64,000 nucleotides of DNA from Pseudonocardia humida (GTDB taxonomy: Bacteria > Actinomycetota > Actinomycetes > Mycobacteriales > Pseudonocardiaceae), in NCBI RefSeq assembly GCF_023898865.1, contig NZ_JAGSOV010000084.1:1-64000 (forward strand), read 5' to 3'. The notes under the pieces are model-generated. The model saw only the letters and a program-made list of their open reading frames with translations. It was not told the DNA's origin and did not search any database. A program made the translations under genes and the position numbers. Shown here in pieces: positions 41,993 to 50,529 of this stretch; the stretch's first letter is position 1; every line of letters starts with the position of its first letter.

Positions 41993-43370
41993 GGCGGCCA
42001 TCGCGTGATCTTCTGGAGACCTTCCACAGTGCTTCAGGAGTTCCACGCGATGACCGCACCGTCCAGTATCGACCCTGCCCAGTTCCTGCACGAGCACCTG
42101 CCCAACGCCTCACCGGACCTGCTGCGCAGCCTGCTGACCACCTTCATCAACACGCTGATGTCCGCCGAGGCCGACGCCGTCTGCGGCGCCGCCTATGGCC
42201 AGTCCAGCCCCGAGCGCACCAACGTGCGCAACGGCTATCGACATCGGGAGTTCGACACCCGCGCCGGCACCTTGGACGTCGCGATCCCCAAGCTGCGCTC
42301 CGGCAGCTACTTCCCCGACTGGCTCCTCGAACGCCGTCGCCGGGCGGAGCGGGCGCTGACCACGGTGGTCGCGACCTGCTACCTGCTCGGGGTCTCGACC
42401 CGGCGGATGGAGAAGCTGGTCGAGACCTTGGGTATCACCCGGTTGTCCAAGTCGCAAGTCAGCGTGATGGCCGCTGAACTCGACGAGGCCGTCGAGGCGT
42501 TCCGCACCCGCCCCCTCGACCAAGGCCCGTACACGTTCCTGGCCGCCGACGCCCTGGTGCTCAAGGTCCGCGAGGGCGGGCGGGTGGTCAACGTTCACGC
42601 CCTGGTCGCCACCGCCGTCAACGGCGACGGGCACCGCGAGATCCTCGGCCTGCACGTCACCAGCAGCGAGGACGGTGCGGGCTGGCTCGGGTTCTTCCGC
42701 GACCTCACCGCCCGCGGCCTAACCGGAGTCCGCCTGGTCACCTCCGACGCTCACCGCGGCCTGGTCGACGCCATCGGGGCGACGCTGCCCGGCGCGGGCT
42801 GGCAGCGCTGCCGCACCCACTACGCGGCGAACCTGATGGCCGCCACCCCGAAGTCCAGCTGGCCGTGGGTGCGAGCCCTGTTGCACTCGGTCTACGACCA
42901 ACCCGACGCCGCCTCGGTGCACGCCCAGTTCGACCGGATCCTCGACGCCCTGACCGACAAGCTCCCACGAGTGGCCGCGCACCTCGACCAGGCCCGCGCC
43001 GACGTCCTGGCGTTCACCGGGTTCCCGCGCGAGGTGTGGCGTCAGATCTGGTCGAACAACCCCCAAGAGCGCTTGAACCGGGAGATCCGCCGCCGCACCG
43101 ACGTGGTCGGGATCTTCCCCGACCGCACCGCGCTGATCCGCCTGGTCGGCGCGGTGCTGGCCGAGCAACACGACGAATGGACCGAAGGCCGGCGCTACCT
43201 CGGCCTCGACGTCCTCGCCCGAGCACGCCCGACCACCATCCCCGACACCACGACCAACAGCACCGAGGAGGTGCCTACCAGCGACATCCCGGCGCTCAGC
43301 GCCTGACAACAACCAGAAGATCACGCGGCGACCGCGAAACACCACGCCCCGGGACTTGACCTGCGCACAG
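41930..43370 (+). mobile_element. IS256-family insertion sequence (approximate ends)
   Basis: An apparently intact transposase gene is flanked by a subterminal inverted repeat: CGCGTGATCTTCTGG at 42002-42016 and its complement at 43313-43327, with less perfect similarity outward. The left end disrupts a DUF488 gene near 41930; the right end is set only approximately because no clear target duplication could be matched. Confidence 0.7.
42050..43306 (+). CDS. IS256-family transposase
   Basis: A 418-residue mutator-type DDE transposase. The catalytic acidic residues are in TFLAADALVLKVREGG, RLVTSDAHRGLVDAIG and PQERLNREIRRRTDVVGIFP; the C-terminus has the family's RLVGAVLAEQHDEWTEGRRYL. The N-terminal QSSPERTNVRNGYRHREFDTRAG is also typical. 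ATG 42050 follows a weak CAGGAG. The frame is intact, so the element may be active. Confidence 0.95.
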   Translation: MTAPSSIDPAQFLHEHLPNASPDLLRSLLTTFINTLMSAEADAVCGAAYGQSSPERTNVRNGYRHREFDTRAGTLDVAIPKLRSGSYFPDWLLERRRRAERALTTVVATCYLLGVSTRRMEKLVETLGITRLSKSQVSVMAAELDEAVEAFRTRPLDQGPYTFLAADALVLKVREGGRVVNVHALVATAVNGDGHREILGLHVTSSEDGAGWLGFFRDLTARGLTGVRLVTSDAHRGLVDAIGATLPGAGWQRCRTHYAANLMAATPKSSWPWVRALLHSVYDQPDAASVHAQFDRILDALTDKLPRVAAHLDQARADVLAFTGFPREVWRQIWSNNPQERLNREIRRRTDVVGIFPDRTALIRLVGAVLAEQHDEWTEGRRYLGLDVLARARPTTIPDTTTNSTEEVPTSDIPALSA

Positions 43371-43379
43371 TGTCCGGGT

Positions 43380-43605
43380 GGCGTTCACGACATCCTGATG
43401 CGCGCGGATCTTCGCGTCGGTGACCGTGGCGAAGTCGATAACGTTCTGTTGTACGGCCGGGGGTGGGACCACGAGCGGGAGTGCGCCCACCGTGCGCCGG
43501 TTGAGCGTCGGTAGTACCCGCGCCGGGTGGGCTGGGACAGCCAGTCCTGCACCGCGGGGTGGGTGAGGTAGCAAGTCAGGTAGTCCGGTGAGAGGTCGGT
43601 TCCAC
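43380..43605 (-). pseudogene. hsdS-like (type I restriction specificity subunit) fragment
   Basis: Two minus-strand frames carry pieces of one HsdS target-recognition domain: LSPDYLTCYLTHPAVQDWLS and then LNRRTVGALPLVVPPPAVQQ with NVIDFATVTDAKIRAHQ, the typical LPLxVPPxxVQ motif followed by the coiled-coil. A frame change separates them, and neither end is complete. Confidence 0.6.
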
Positions 43606-43649
43606 GCCGATGCGGAAGCAGGAGCCGCCCAGCAGCCCCTTCACCGAGA

Positions 43650-44330
43650 CCGCGGTCTGCAGCCGGGCGAAGCGGCTCTGTGGGGGGCGAGTTCCCCGTA
43701 CGGCCGCTGCTGGTGCTTGACCGGGAGGCTCCAGTTCCGTTGGCCGAACGGCGGGTTGAGAAGCGCGATGTCGAACCGCTCGGCCTCGGCGTAGGCCTAC
43801 CCAGGGGCCGCCGGCAGGGCGGCGTCTAGCTCCACCTATATGTCGTGCATCGCGATCCGGGCTCGGGATCGAACATGTGCACCATCAGCGCGGCCAACTC
43901 GGCGGGCATGAGGTACTCGTCTGGGCTCATGTGCCGGTGCCGGGCTATCTGTCGAGCATGTGGTTGAACGCAAGCGGTGTGCCCATCTGATCGGGGGAGA
44001 GGATGTGGACGAGGTTCCGTAGTCGGTATTGCCACCGGCGGTGCCCGGGATGCTCAGCAGGTCCGCGGTGGCCCCTGCCGCGTTGTCGGGTCGTCGCTGC
44101 TGTGTCCGCAGGACAGTCTCGTGGATCGTCTCGGTGGAGGCCCTCGTCATCGCGGCCCAGCCGTCGGATCGGTGCGGCCCAGGCACAGCAGGGACAGGAC
44201 GACGGATTCGAACTGCGCCGGATCCTCGCTGCTCCGCTGCAACCTGTCCAGCGGTGCCACAGCAGCCAAACACGGCCGCAACTTCTTCGACACCCTCGTC
44301 CACCTCGCCGAGGGCTGACCCTGGATGCCG
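43650..44330 (-). pseudogene. hsdM-like (type I N6-adenine methylase) remnant
   Basis: Scattered minus-strand fragments in several frames resemble an HsdM methylase in the right order: DPAQFESVVLSLLCLGRTD (N-terminal helix), YLMPAELAALMVHMFDPEPGS (SAM-domain start) and FDIALLNPPFGQRNWSLPVK with the NPPF catalytic motif of N6-adenine methylases. Stops and frame changes lie between them, and the hsdS-like fragment follows in the same direction. The operon is clearly dead. Confidence 0.6.
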
Positions 44331-44777
44331 CATCTCCATGACCTGACCAGTTCCGCGTGGGTAGGTTCGCCCAATGCGGTGAATTGGCAGGTGAGCAGCA
44401 CGCACCGCTAGGCAGAAGACAGTTGTGCATAGGCATGCTGGCTGTTCTTCCGCTGATGGGCTCCATCGTCGGTTGGTCGTGCTAGCCCTGTGCATCGCGG
44501 CTCCGGTGCCCACGCCGGTGCAGCGTTCGGAACTGTCGAACCCACCGCGCATCGCCACGCACCTAGCGGGTACAGTCCAGCGGTGCTGGCCCACACGCCA
44601 GTCGCAGTACTAGGGGAGCTTGGGCCATCCGCCCGATGACCTCGACTCGCTCGGTCGAGCATCCCCCGGCCGAGCTGGAGCGGGACGATGCCCTCCGCGG
44701 GCAGCGGAAGATCTGAGTAATACCGCCTCGGGCAGGTGGGAAATCGCCACAGTCCATTGACTTCGGAAGGGGTTCGC
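44331..44777. other. Region with no supported gene
   Basis: About 450 bases between the hsdM remnant and the small peptide ORF. No frame shows recognisable domains, and codon usage lacks the strong third-position GC bias of real genes here. It may contain the promoter of the small ORF. Confidence 0.3.
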
Positions 44778-44831
44778 ATGATTCGCACCGGAAACGACGG
44801 AAACTTTCACGGCGGGAACGACGGCAACTAG
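44778..44831 (+). CDS. Possible 17-residue peptide gene
   Basis: ATG 44778 follows GGAAGGGG at a five-base spacing and opens a 17-codon frame ending TAG, encoding MIRTGNDGNFHGGNDGN. The peptide is two copies of GNDGN separated by FHG, and the DNA shows the matching imperfect 15-base repeat. A hairpin begins 18 bases after the stop, so the unit has a strong SD, tiny ORF and terminator. Not recognised as a known family; it could be a peptide signal, a RiPP-type precursor or a regulatory uORF. Function unknown. Confidence 0.45.
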   Translation: MIRTGNDGNFHGGNDGN

Positions 44832-44848
44832 AGGTCGATCCAGTCAGA

Positions 44849-44892
44849 CGGAGGCCGCACGGCGACATCACGGTGTCGACGCGCGGCCTCCG
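44849..44892 (+). terminator. Hairpin after the small peptide ORF
   Basis: CGGAGGCCGC (44849-44858) pairs with GCGGCCTCCG (44883-44892), with an inner CGACA/TGTCG stem. Only weak T-richness follows. It separates the small ORF from the convergent 452-residue gene. Confidence 0.65.
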
Positions 44893-44924
44893 CAGTTCTA
44901 GTCTGCGACACGCCGCCGCCCACT

Positions 44925-46280
44925 TTACCCGTCGGCCCACCTGAACGCGATGCCATAGCTCTCACGGGGTTGGCAGGCGCCCTCTATGAAGGTGTGTTGC
45001 AGGTCGACGCCGGAGAGAGCTAGGTAGTGCTCGTCTCCCGGTGGTGGTGATTCATACCGCTCCCGCTCGGTCAGTTCGGCGTACCACCACACAGACACCG
45101 GACGCTCGTGTTCATCAAATCTGATCCGGATAGTCAGGCCGCTGATCGGAAGTTTCCCTTGATGAGCCAAATAGCCTCGCGCAATCCCATGGTGGTCAAC
45201 GTGAACGTTAATCCAGTCCCGGTCCTCGGATACTTCGTCCTCGAAGATCGCCTCCGAGGCGAAATGAGCCCGCTCGCCGTACTCCAGTGGTCGCGGAAAG
45301 AGTAGCCGCGTCGACGGTGGCTCATGAGGGTGGGATGCAGGCACCGGTTCGGCCACGCAGCCCCACAGTGCCCTGATCGGAACGTATGACTGACGGGAGG
45401 ACACGTTGTCCGTCGAGACGAAGGTGAATCCGCGGGCCATGTAGTGGGAGACGCCGCTAGCTCGCGCCGTGATCAGTCGCTCAGTGATGCGGCGGTGCAC
45501 GACCCGGCCCCGCATGAAGACAGTCGTCACGAAGAGATCCACAAAAAGCGGCTGCGCGCCTCGTGACGGTGGACGGAAGGTGTCCGCCTCCCGTTGCGCC
45601 TCGCCCTCGACATCTTCTTCCGTGCGGAGTCCATCCTCGCGGTGTCGTTCGGTTATCAGGCGCGCGTCGGCTACCGCCCTGTACCGATCCCAGTCTGATG
45701 GATCGTTGAACTCGTGGAGTCGTTGGTCGACGTATGTCGCGAGGCGTTGCACGCCGCGCTTCCAAGCCATCTCCATCGGCTGCGTTGACGTCGGCTCGCG
45801 GAACACTTCCCGTAGCGCCTTGAGCTGCTTGAACCGCTCGTGCAACGATGACCCCCACGGCTCAAAGACGGCATCGTCCGGCAATCGAAATGCCGCGATG
45901 AGCGCGTATCTGCGCCTGGACAGTGGGGTGGGGCTGACATCCGGGTCGTCGATGCCCTCGACGATGAGGCGCCAGATCGCCTGCGCGCGATCCTCCGGGC
46001 TCCATCCGCTGACGCCGGCGGTGGCAGCGGTCAATGGCTGCAAGTTCAGTCCGCTCTCGCTGTTCGGTCGGCGGATGGCGTGCGCGACCAGCTGGACCGG
46101 CTCACCGTACTTGCGGGTGCCGAGGTAGCGGAGGGCGGCTTCAATCGCGGGACTGCCGGACGCTGGCTCCGGTGATGCTCGGTCCACCTCGATCAACTCC
46201 GGAGATCGCTCGCACTTGACGACGGACGACGATAGTACACGACGCGGCAACGATGTGTCGGTGGCGGGACGATGGCGCAT
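44925..46280 (-). CDS. Hypothetical protein, about 450 residues
   Basis: A long open frame with coding-like codon bias but no recognised domain. From ATG 46280 the product is about 451 residues; the frame also runs upstream to 46409, so the start is uncertain. The N-terminal 230 residues are helical (AIEAALRYLGTRKYGEPVQLVAHAI and similar); the C-terminal 200 are beta-rich with aromatic pairs (SVWWYAEL, VDLQHTFIEGACQPRESYGIAF). No signal peptide or membrane segment. Divergent from the 46420 two-gene unit. GC is lower than in the core, consistent with acquisition. Confidence 0.6.
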   Translation of the reverse strand: MRHRPATDTSLPRRVLSSSVVKCERSPELIEVDRASPEPASGSPAIEAALRYLGTRKYGEPVQLVAHAIRRPNSESGLNLQPLTAATAGVSGWSPEDRAQAIWRLIVEGIDDPDVSPTPLSRRRYALIAAFRLPDDAVFEPWGSSLHERFKQLKALREVFREPTSTQPMEMAWKRGVQRLATYVDQRLHEFNDPSDWDRYRAVADARLITERHREDGLRTEEDVEGEAQREADTFRPPSRGAQPLFVDLFVTTVFMRGRVVHRRITERLITARASGVSHYMARGFTFVSTDNVSSRQSYVPIRALWGCVAEPVPASHPHEPPSTRLLFPRPLEYGERAHFASEAIFEDEVSEDRDWINVHVDHHGIARGYLAHQGKLPISGLTIRIRFDEHERPVSVWWYAELTERERYESPPPGDEHYLALSGVDLQHTFIEGACQPRESYGIAFRWADG

Positions 46281-46419
46281 CACGGATAGGTGCTGTCGGA
46301 TCATTGGACAGAATTCGGTGTGTGCGTGTTCACATCGGTCTACCCTGGGTGGCGTCCGCTCGGGACACGGATGCCGATGGAGGGTCCGAGTTCGGGTCAT
46401 ATCCAGCACGGGAGATCGA

Positions 46420-46848
46420 ATGAGCGACTATGAAGCAGGTCAGGCAGCCGGACTGGTTCACTTCGTCTCGTCAACTCTGCCAGGACTAGACGCCGCCTGT
46501 TCGGATGGCCGCATCAACCTCGCATCCTGGTTGCGTCACGTGCGACGAGCGCTCGAAAGGGCGCCCAGAAGCAATGGTACAGGATATGAACCTACAGAAT
46601 GCAGATTATTGCTTCCCTTGCATTGCTATATCCTCGCCTCCGCAGAGCAGCACGCCCAATCGCGCGGTCTCGCTCCGGGCTGGGCCGTCAAGGTGTTTCC
46701 CGAGCTCGGCGATGAGTCGGGGAGTGCGGCGGGCCAGCGTATTGCGCCGACATCGACTGCGGAAACGCGCCGGCGCAACGTTTTGCGGCCCACGCGAAGG
46801 GAAATGTCCGACACTGAGTTGCTGAGCATCGAGGCTCAAGGAACATGA
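46420..46848 (+). CDS. Hypothetical protein of the accessory region
   Basis: A 142-residue product, not recognised. ATG 46420 has GGGAG five bases upstream. The N-terminal half is helical and includes WLRHVRRALERAPR; the centre has a cysteine-containing ECRLLLPLHCYILASAEQHAQ segment; the last 30 residues are probably disordered. It overlaps the next gene's start (ATGA), so the two are coupled. Divergent from the 451-residue gene. Confidence 0.6.
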   Translation: MSDYEAGQAAGLVHFVSSTLPGLDAACSDGRINLASWLRHVRRALERAPRSNGTGYEPTECRLLLPLHCYILASAEQHAQSRGLAPGWAVKVFPELGDESGSAAGQRIAPTSTAETRRRNVLRPTRREMSDTELLSIEAQGT

Positions 46849-47078
46849 CGATGTGGACGACAATCGCACCTATCGCCCCGGTCCTGCTGGCCGTGGGATA
46901 TCCCGTTTACACACTCATTATGGCGGCTGTTCTCGCGCTATGTGGCGTTCCGCGCCAGGACATTGCCAAATGGGCGCTGAAGCAGGCTGACCGACAGCGG
47001 TTGAGCGAACTGATACGCACCGCTCGCGGTGTGCCAGATGCCGAGTCCAACCAGCAAGATCCGGAGCTGTATCACTGA
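46845..47078 (+). CDS. Small membrane protein
   Basis: A 77-residue protein translated from ATG 46845 inside the stop of the preceding gene. It has one long hydrophobic stretch (residues about 6-33, IAPIAPVLLAVGYPVYTLIM and following) that could form one or two membrane helices, then a charged helical tail (KWALKQADRQRLSELIRTARG). Not recognised. The coupling to the 142-residue gene suggests a two-component membrane unit, but its function is unknown. Confidence 0.6.
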   Translation: MTMWTTIAPIAPVLLAVGYPVYTLIMAAVLALCGVPRQDIAKWALKQADRQRLSELIRTARGVPDAESNQQDPELYH

Positions 47079-47269
47079 GCCTTGTCAAACCTGGCTGGCG
47101 CGGGTTGTCTGGCAAGGCGGAGCAAGTGAGCCCTTCGTCCCAGGGGTCGGCAAAGGCGCAGTGACTGGGCGCAGCTGCGACGACGCGCGGCCGGAGATGG
47201 GGGTGCGGGCACAGTCGTGGTGGTGATCACGGCGGTTCTTGCGCCAGCCCTGGTTACCGGAAGAGAGCC

Positions 47270-48440
47270 GTGCCCGCACCCACGTCTTTGCCGATCGATG
47301 CTGTCGCCGATCAGGTGGACGGGGTCGAACTACCCGATCCGGTCGTGCTCGCCCCGAGCCTGCACGCCGTGCTGGCCCGGGTAGCCGATCCGCGCAAGCG
47401 CCGTGGTGTGCACCGGCTGGTCGTGGTGACCGCCACCGCGGTGTGCGCGGTCGCAGCGGGAGCACAATCGTTCCTCGCGGTCGCCGAGTGGGTCGCTGAC
47501 CTGCGAGTCGACGTCGCCGCCGCGCTCGCGGTGGCTTGGACCACCCCGACGTCGCTGGCCCGGCTCGCGCTCACCGACGCCGAACGCGCCGGCGACTACA
47601 CCCGCATCCAGCCCGCGGGACTGCTGCAGGCCCCTGCATTCGCGCCGTTCCTGCGCGGCATCGAACCCTACGGCGGTCTCGTCGCCGCGGTCCGCGAGGT
47701 GGTGGCGGACCCGGCCGCGGTGCTGGAGTTCAGCTACGACTGGCGCCTGCCCGTCACCCACAACGCCGCCCTGCTGCACACCGCGGCCGCCGAACACCTC
47801 GCTGCGTGGCAGACCCACCCCCGCTACGAGGACCTGCTGCGCGCCCTACCCGATACCCGACCGGCCCGGCTGGTGCTCATCGCGCACTCGATGGGTGGGC
47901 TGCTGATCCGCGCGCTGGCTCCCGGTCTGGACATCCGCGCCACCATCACCCTGGGCACCCCCTTCGACGGAGCGGCGAAGGCCGCGTTGATCCTCAACAG
48001 CGGGCGCGGCGCCCCGGTCCCGCTGCCCCGCACCACCCTGCGCGACCTCGCCGCGACCCTGCCCGGCCTGCACGAACTCCTCCCGACCTACCGCTGCCTC
48101 GACGACCTCGACCACCGCAACGGCGACTGCCACGACGGGGAGCCGCGGCGGCTCACCCCGAGCGATGTCGCCGCGCTGGGGGGACCGGAACCTGGCCGCC
48201 GCGGCGGCGGACATGCACACCGCCACGGCCGACAACTCGCTGCCCGGGCACTACGCCATGATCGGCACGAAGCAGCCCACCCCGGCCACGCTGACCCTGC
48301 GCGACGGCGTCGTCGACGCCCACCCCCCACACCTTCCGGGTCCGCGGCGGCGTGTTCGACCGCGACGCCCACGGCGTGATCGTGCGCTACCTCGAACACG
48401 GCGACGGCACCGTCCCCCTCAAGGGATCCGGGTACGGGGC
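47270..48440 (+). pseudogene. Chimera of an ISAs1-type transposase start and an LCAT-like lipase
   Basis: The frame starts with the N-terminal domain of an ISAs1/H-repeat transposase (LHAVLARVADPRKRRGVHRLVV, AGAQSFLAVAEWVADL, to about 47533) and switches without break to an alpha/beta hydrolase of the lecithin:cholesterol acyltransferase type: VLEFSYDWRLPVTHNA, the nucleophile elbow LIAHSMGGLLIRAL (Ser), and ITLGTPFDGAAKAALIL. After about 48180 the hydrolase continues in two other frames (DRNLAAAAADMHTATADNSLPGH, then FDRDAHGVIVRYLEHGDGTVPL). The transposase catalytic part is absent and the lipase lacks its normal start. Confidence 0.7.
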
Positions 48441-48705
48441 GGCGGTCGGAGACCCGATCACTGCTCCGCCGTGTCAACGTCCGCCGGAACCGGCCCCCTG
48501 GCGACGCGCGGTCGGGTACCGACTCCTTGGGGAGTCGCCGTTCATGGTGACCGCAGGGACGCGGCTGGTCCCACCAGGTCGGTGTCATGGGACTTGCCGA
48601 AGGGGTCCTTCTCGTGCTCGAACCCGCGTGCCGGCGGTCACGCGACGGCACTGCAGCACTGGACCGCTATGTGCGGCTGGTGGAGCGGCCCCTGGAGTTG
48701 GATCA

Positions 48706-49362
48706 TCAACTTGCCGCCTCGGGTGCACGTTTCTCCTGTACCGCGAGCGCTTCCAGGTTGCGGATTGCAAGGTCGAGCGCCAGCGCCATCGGCTGCGCGC
48801 TTCGTGCAGCCTGTGAGAGAAGGTAGCCGCCCTGATAGGCCGCCATGATGCCGGTGGCGAGTTCGGCGGGGTCGGTGCTCGGGTCGACTTGGCCGCGCTC
48901 CTGCATCCGGCGGATGCCCGCGGCGAGGTACGACTCCCAATGCTGGAACGTAGCGTTGATCAGAATGCGAGCCGGTTCGGACCGGTCTGTCAGCTCACTG
49001 GCCAGCGAGCCGATCTCGCAGCCGTGTGCTGCGTGGCGCTCGTCGATGAAGCGAACGATCGCATCGCGCCAACGCCGCAGACCCTGCAGTGAGCTGAGTT
49101 GCTCGAGATGCGGTTCCTGTCGCTCCATCACACGCGCGGCTTGCATTTTGATCACCGCGGTGACCAGGGCGTCCTTGTCTTCGAAGTAGTGGTAGAGCTG
49201 TGACTTGCTGGTCCCGGACGCCTCAACCACCTGATCCATGGTCGTGCCGGCGACGCCGTTGGCGTGCATGAGATCAGCGGCAGCTCGGACGATGCGGTCG
49301 CGCGTCAGGGCGCCGCGGGCGGTCAGGCGCCGCGCGGAAGGCTCGGCTCCGGCACTCGTCAC
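48706..49362 (-). CDS. TetR-family transcriptional regulator (copy 1)
   Basis: A 218-residue TetR repressor: HTH region TRDRIVRAAADLMHANGVAGTTMDQVVEASGTSKSQLYHYFEDKDALV, then the ligand domain with GCEIGSLASELTDRSE and the C-terminal MAAYQGGYLLSQAARSAQPMALALDLAI typical of the group with a conserved Gly-Cys loop. It is closely similar in these segments to the TetR near 62.3-63.0 kb, and more distantly to the divergent TetR at 49629. Start GTG 49362. Upstream lies a region with TAGTCTAG and CCTAGCCTG motifs. Confidence 0.9.
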   Translation of the reverse strand: MTSAGAEPSARRLTARGALTRDRIVRAAADLMHANGVAGTTMDQVVEASGTSKSQLYHYFEDKDALVTAVIKMQAARVMERQEPHLEQLSSLQGLRRWRDAIVRFIDERHAAHGCEIGSLASELTDRSEPARILINATFQHWESYLAAGIRRMQERGQVDPSTDPAELATGIMAAYQGGYLLSQAARSAQPMALALDLAIRNLEALAVQEKRAPEAAS

Positions 49363-49628
49363 GGGCGCGATCCTAGCCTGAGGACGTGATGCTGAACGTC
49401 TGAACTGGACATTGCGGACTACTTAGTCTAGCCGGTTTGGTGTGCGACGCAATGCCTGATGCGGCTGTGGAGTGCGGTGATCTACAGCCCTCTTGCAGGG
49501 AAGGCGCGCTCCTGTGGTGCCGGGGAAGGCATCCGGTGGGGCAGCGCGAGCCCGCCCTTCGCTCGCCATCGGCCAGCAGAACGACAGGCAGAATGGACCA
49601 GCTGGTCCGTGTTCGCTAGCATCTGCGC
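49363..49628. promoter_or_regulatory. Divergent region between two TetR genes
   Basis: The 266-base gap holds CCTAGCCTG (49372-49380), a GACTA-CT-TAGTC palindrome overlapping TAGTCTAG (49424-49431) and a GAACTGGAC segment. The same CCTAGCCTG and TAGTCTAG words recur upstream of the transaldolase gene, and ACTGGAC-type words flank the TetR gene near 62.3-63.0 kb. They are probable sites for one or more of these TetR proteins. Confidence 0.45.
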
Positions 49629-50375
49629 GTGTCGGCAGAGGAACTCGCGGAGCAAGCCTCGGAGCGGACCGGTTGGGACGCGGCGACGCGGGACCGGATC
49701 GTGCGCAGCGCCGCCGAGCTCGTCCTCCGGCTCGGCGTCGCGGGGGCGAGCATCGAACGGGTCCGAGCGGCGTCGGGGGTCAGCCGCTCGCAGGTGTGTC
49801 GCTACTTCCCGACGAAGGAAGCGTTGATCGACGCCGTCGTGGACTTCCAGATCGCGGCGGTGCTCGCCCGGCAGTGCTCGTGGCTCAGGGGCCTGAAGTC
49901 TGTGGTCGATCTCCAAGAATGGGCGGACGACGTGGTCGAGTCGAACCGCGCGCGGAATGGTGCGCGTGGGTGCCCGCTCGGGTCCCTGGTGAGTCAGTTG
50001 GCAGAGCAGTCCGGCTCCATGCGGGCCAAGCTCGATGATGCATTCCAAACCTGGCAGTCGTACTTGGCGGCGGGACTCGGCCGGATGCGGGATCGTGGAG
50101 AGCTCAACGCCGAGGCCGACGTCGCGGAGCTGGCCACTGGGATCGTGGCTGCCCTTCAGGGCGGGTTGATCCTGGCTCAGGCCGCTCGGAGCGAGAAGCC
50201 GCTGCGGGCGGCCCTCGACCTCGCCGTCGGCAGGGTCGCCCTCGCCACCCATTCGGCACCACTTGCGGCCCCAGCTCGCGTTCATGGAGCTCCGGAGGCT
50301 GGAACCGACGCGAGTACCGGTCCGCAATCCGGCTCAGCACCGCCCACGCGCCCGTGCCCGGAAAAGCCCGAATGA
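49629..50375 (+). CDS. TetR-family transcriptional regulator (copy 2)
   Basis: A 248-residue TetR-type protein: TRDRIVRSAAELVLRLGVAGASIERVRAASGVSRSQVCRYFPTKEALI, then GCPLGSLVSQLAEQS and IVAALQGGLILAQAARSEKPL. The domain layout parallels the 48706 TetR, divergent across 266 bases, so they are probably ancient duplicates. The final 40 residues (Ala/Pro-rich) look like an added disordered tail and may result from read-through into IS-flanking sequence. GTG 49629 is the start. Confidence 0.87.
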   Translation: MSAEELAEQASERTGWDAATRDRIVRSAAELVLRLGVAGASIERVRAASGVSRSQVCRYFPTKEALIDAVVDFQIAAVLARQCSWLRGLKSVVDLQEWADDVVESNRARNGARGCPLGSLVSQLAEQSGSMRAKLDDAFQTWQSYLAAGLGRMRDRGELNAEADVAELATGIVAALQGGLILAQAARSEKPLRAALDLAVGRVALATHSAPLAAPARVHGAPEAGTDASTGPQSGSAPPTRPCPEKPE

Positions 50376-50529
50376 CGAGCTGCTCGCCCCTCGGAGTCGA
50401 CCGGATGAGCAGGTGAACGGAGCACCCGCGCTTGCGGCATACGCGACTCGTGGCTCGACACGCTGAGCCCACCAGGTAATTGATCTCGCTGGGCGAGCCC
50501 GCGAGGCTTCCCACACGCCGAGTGCGGGG

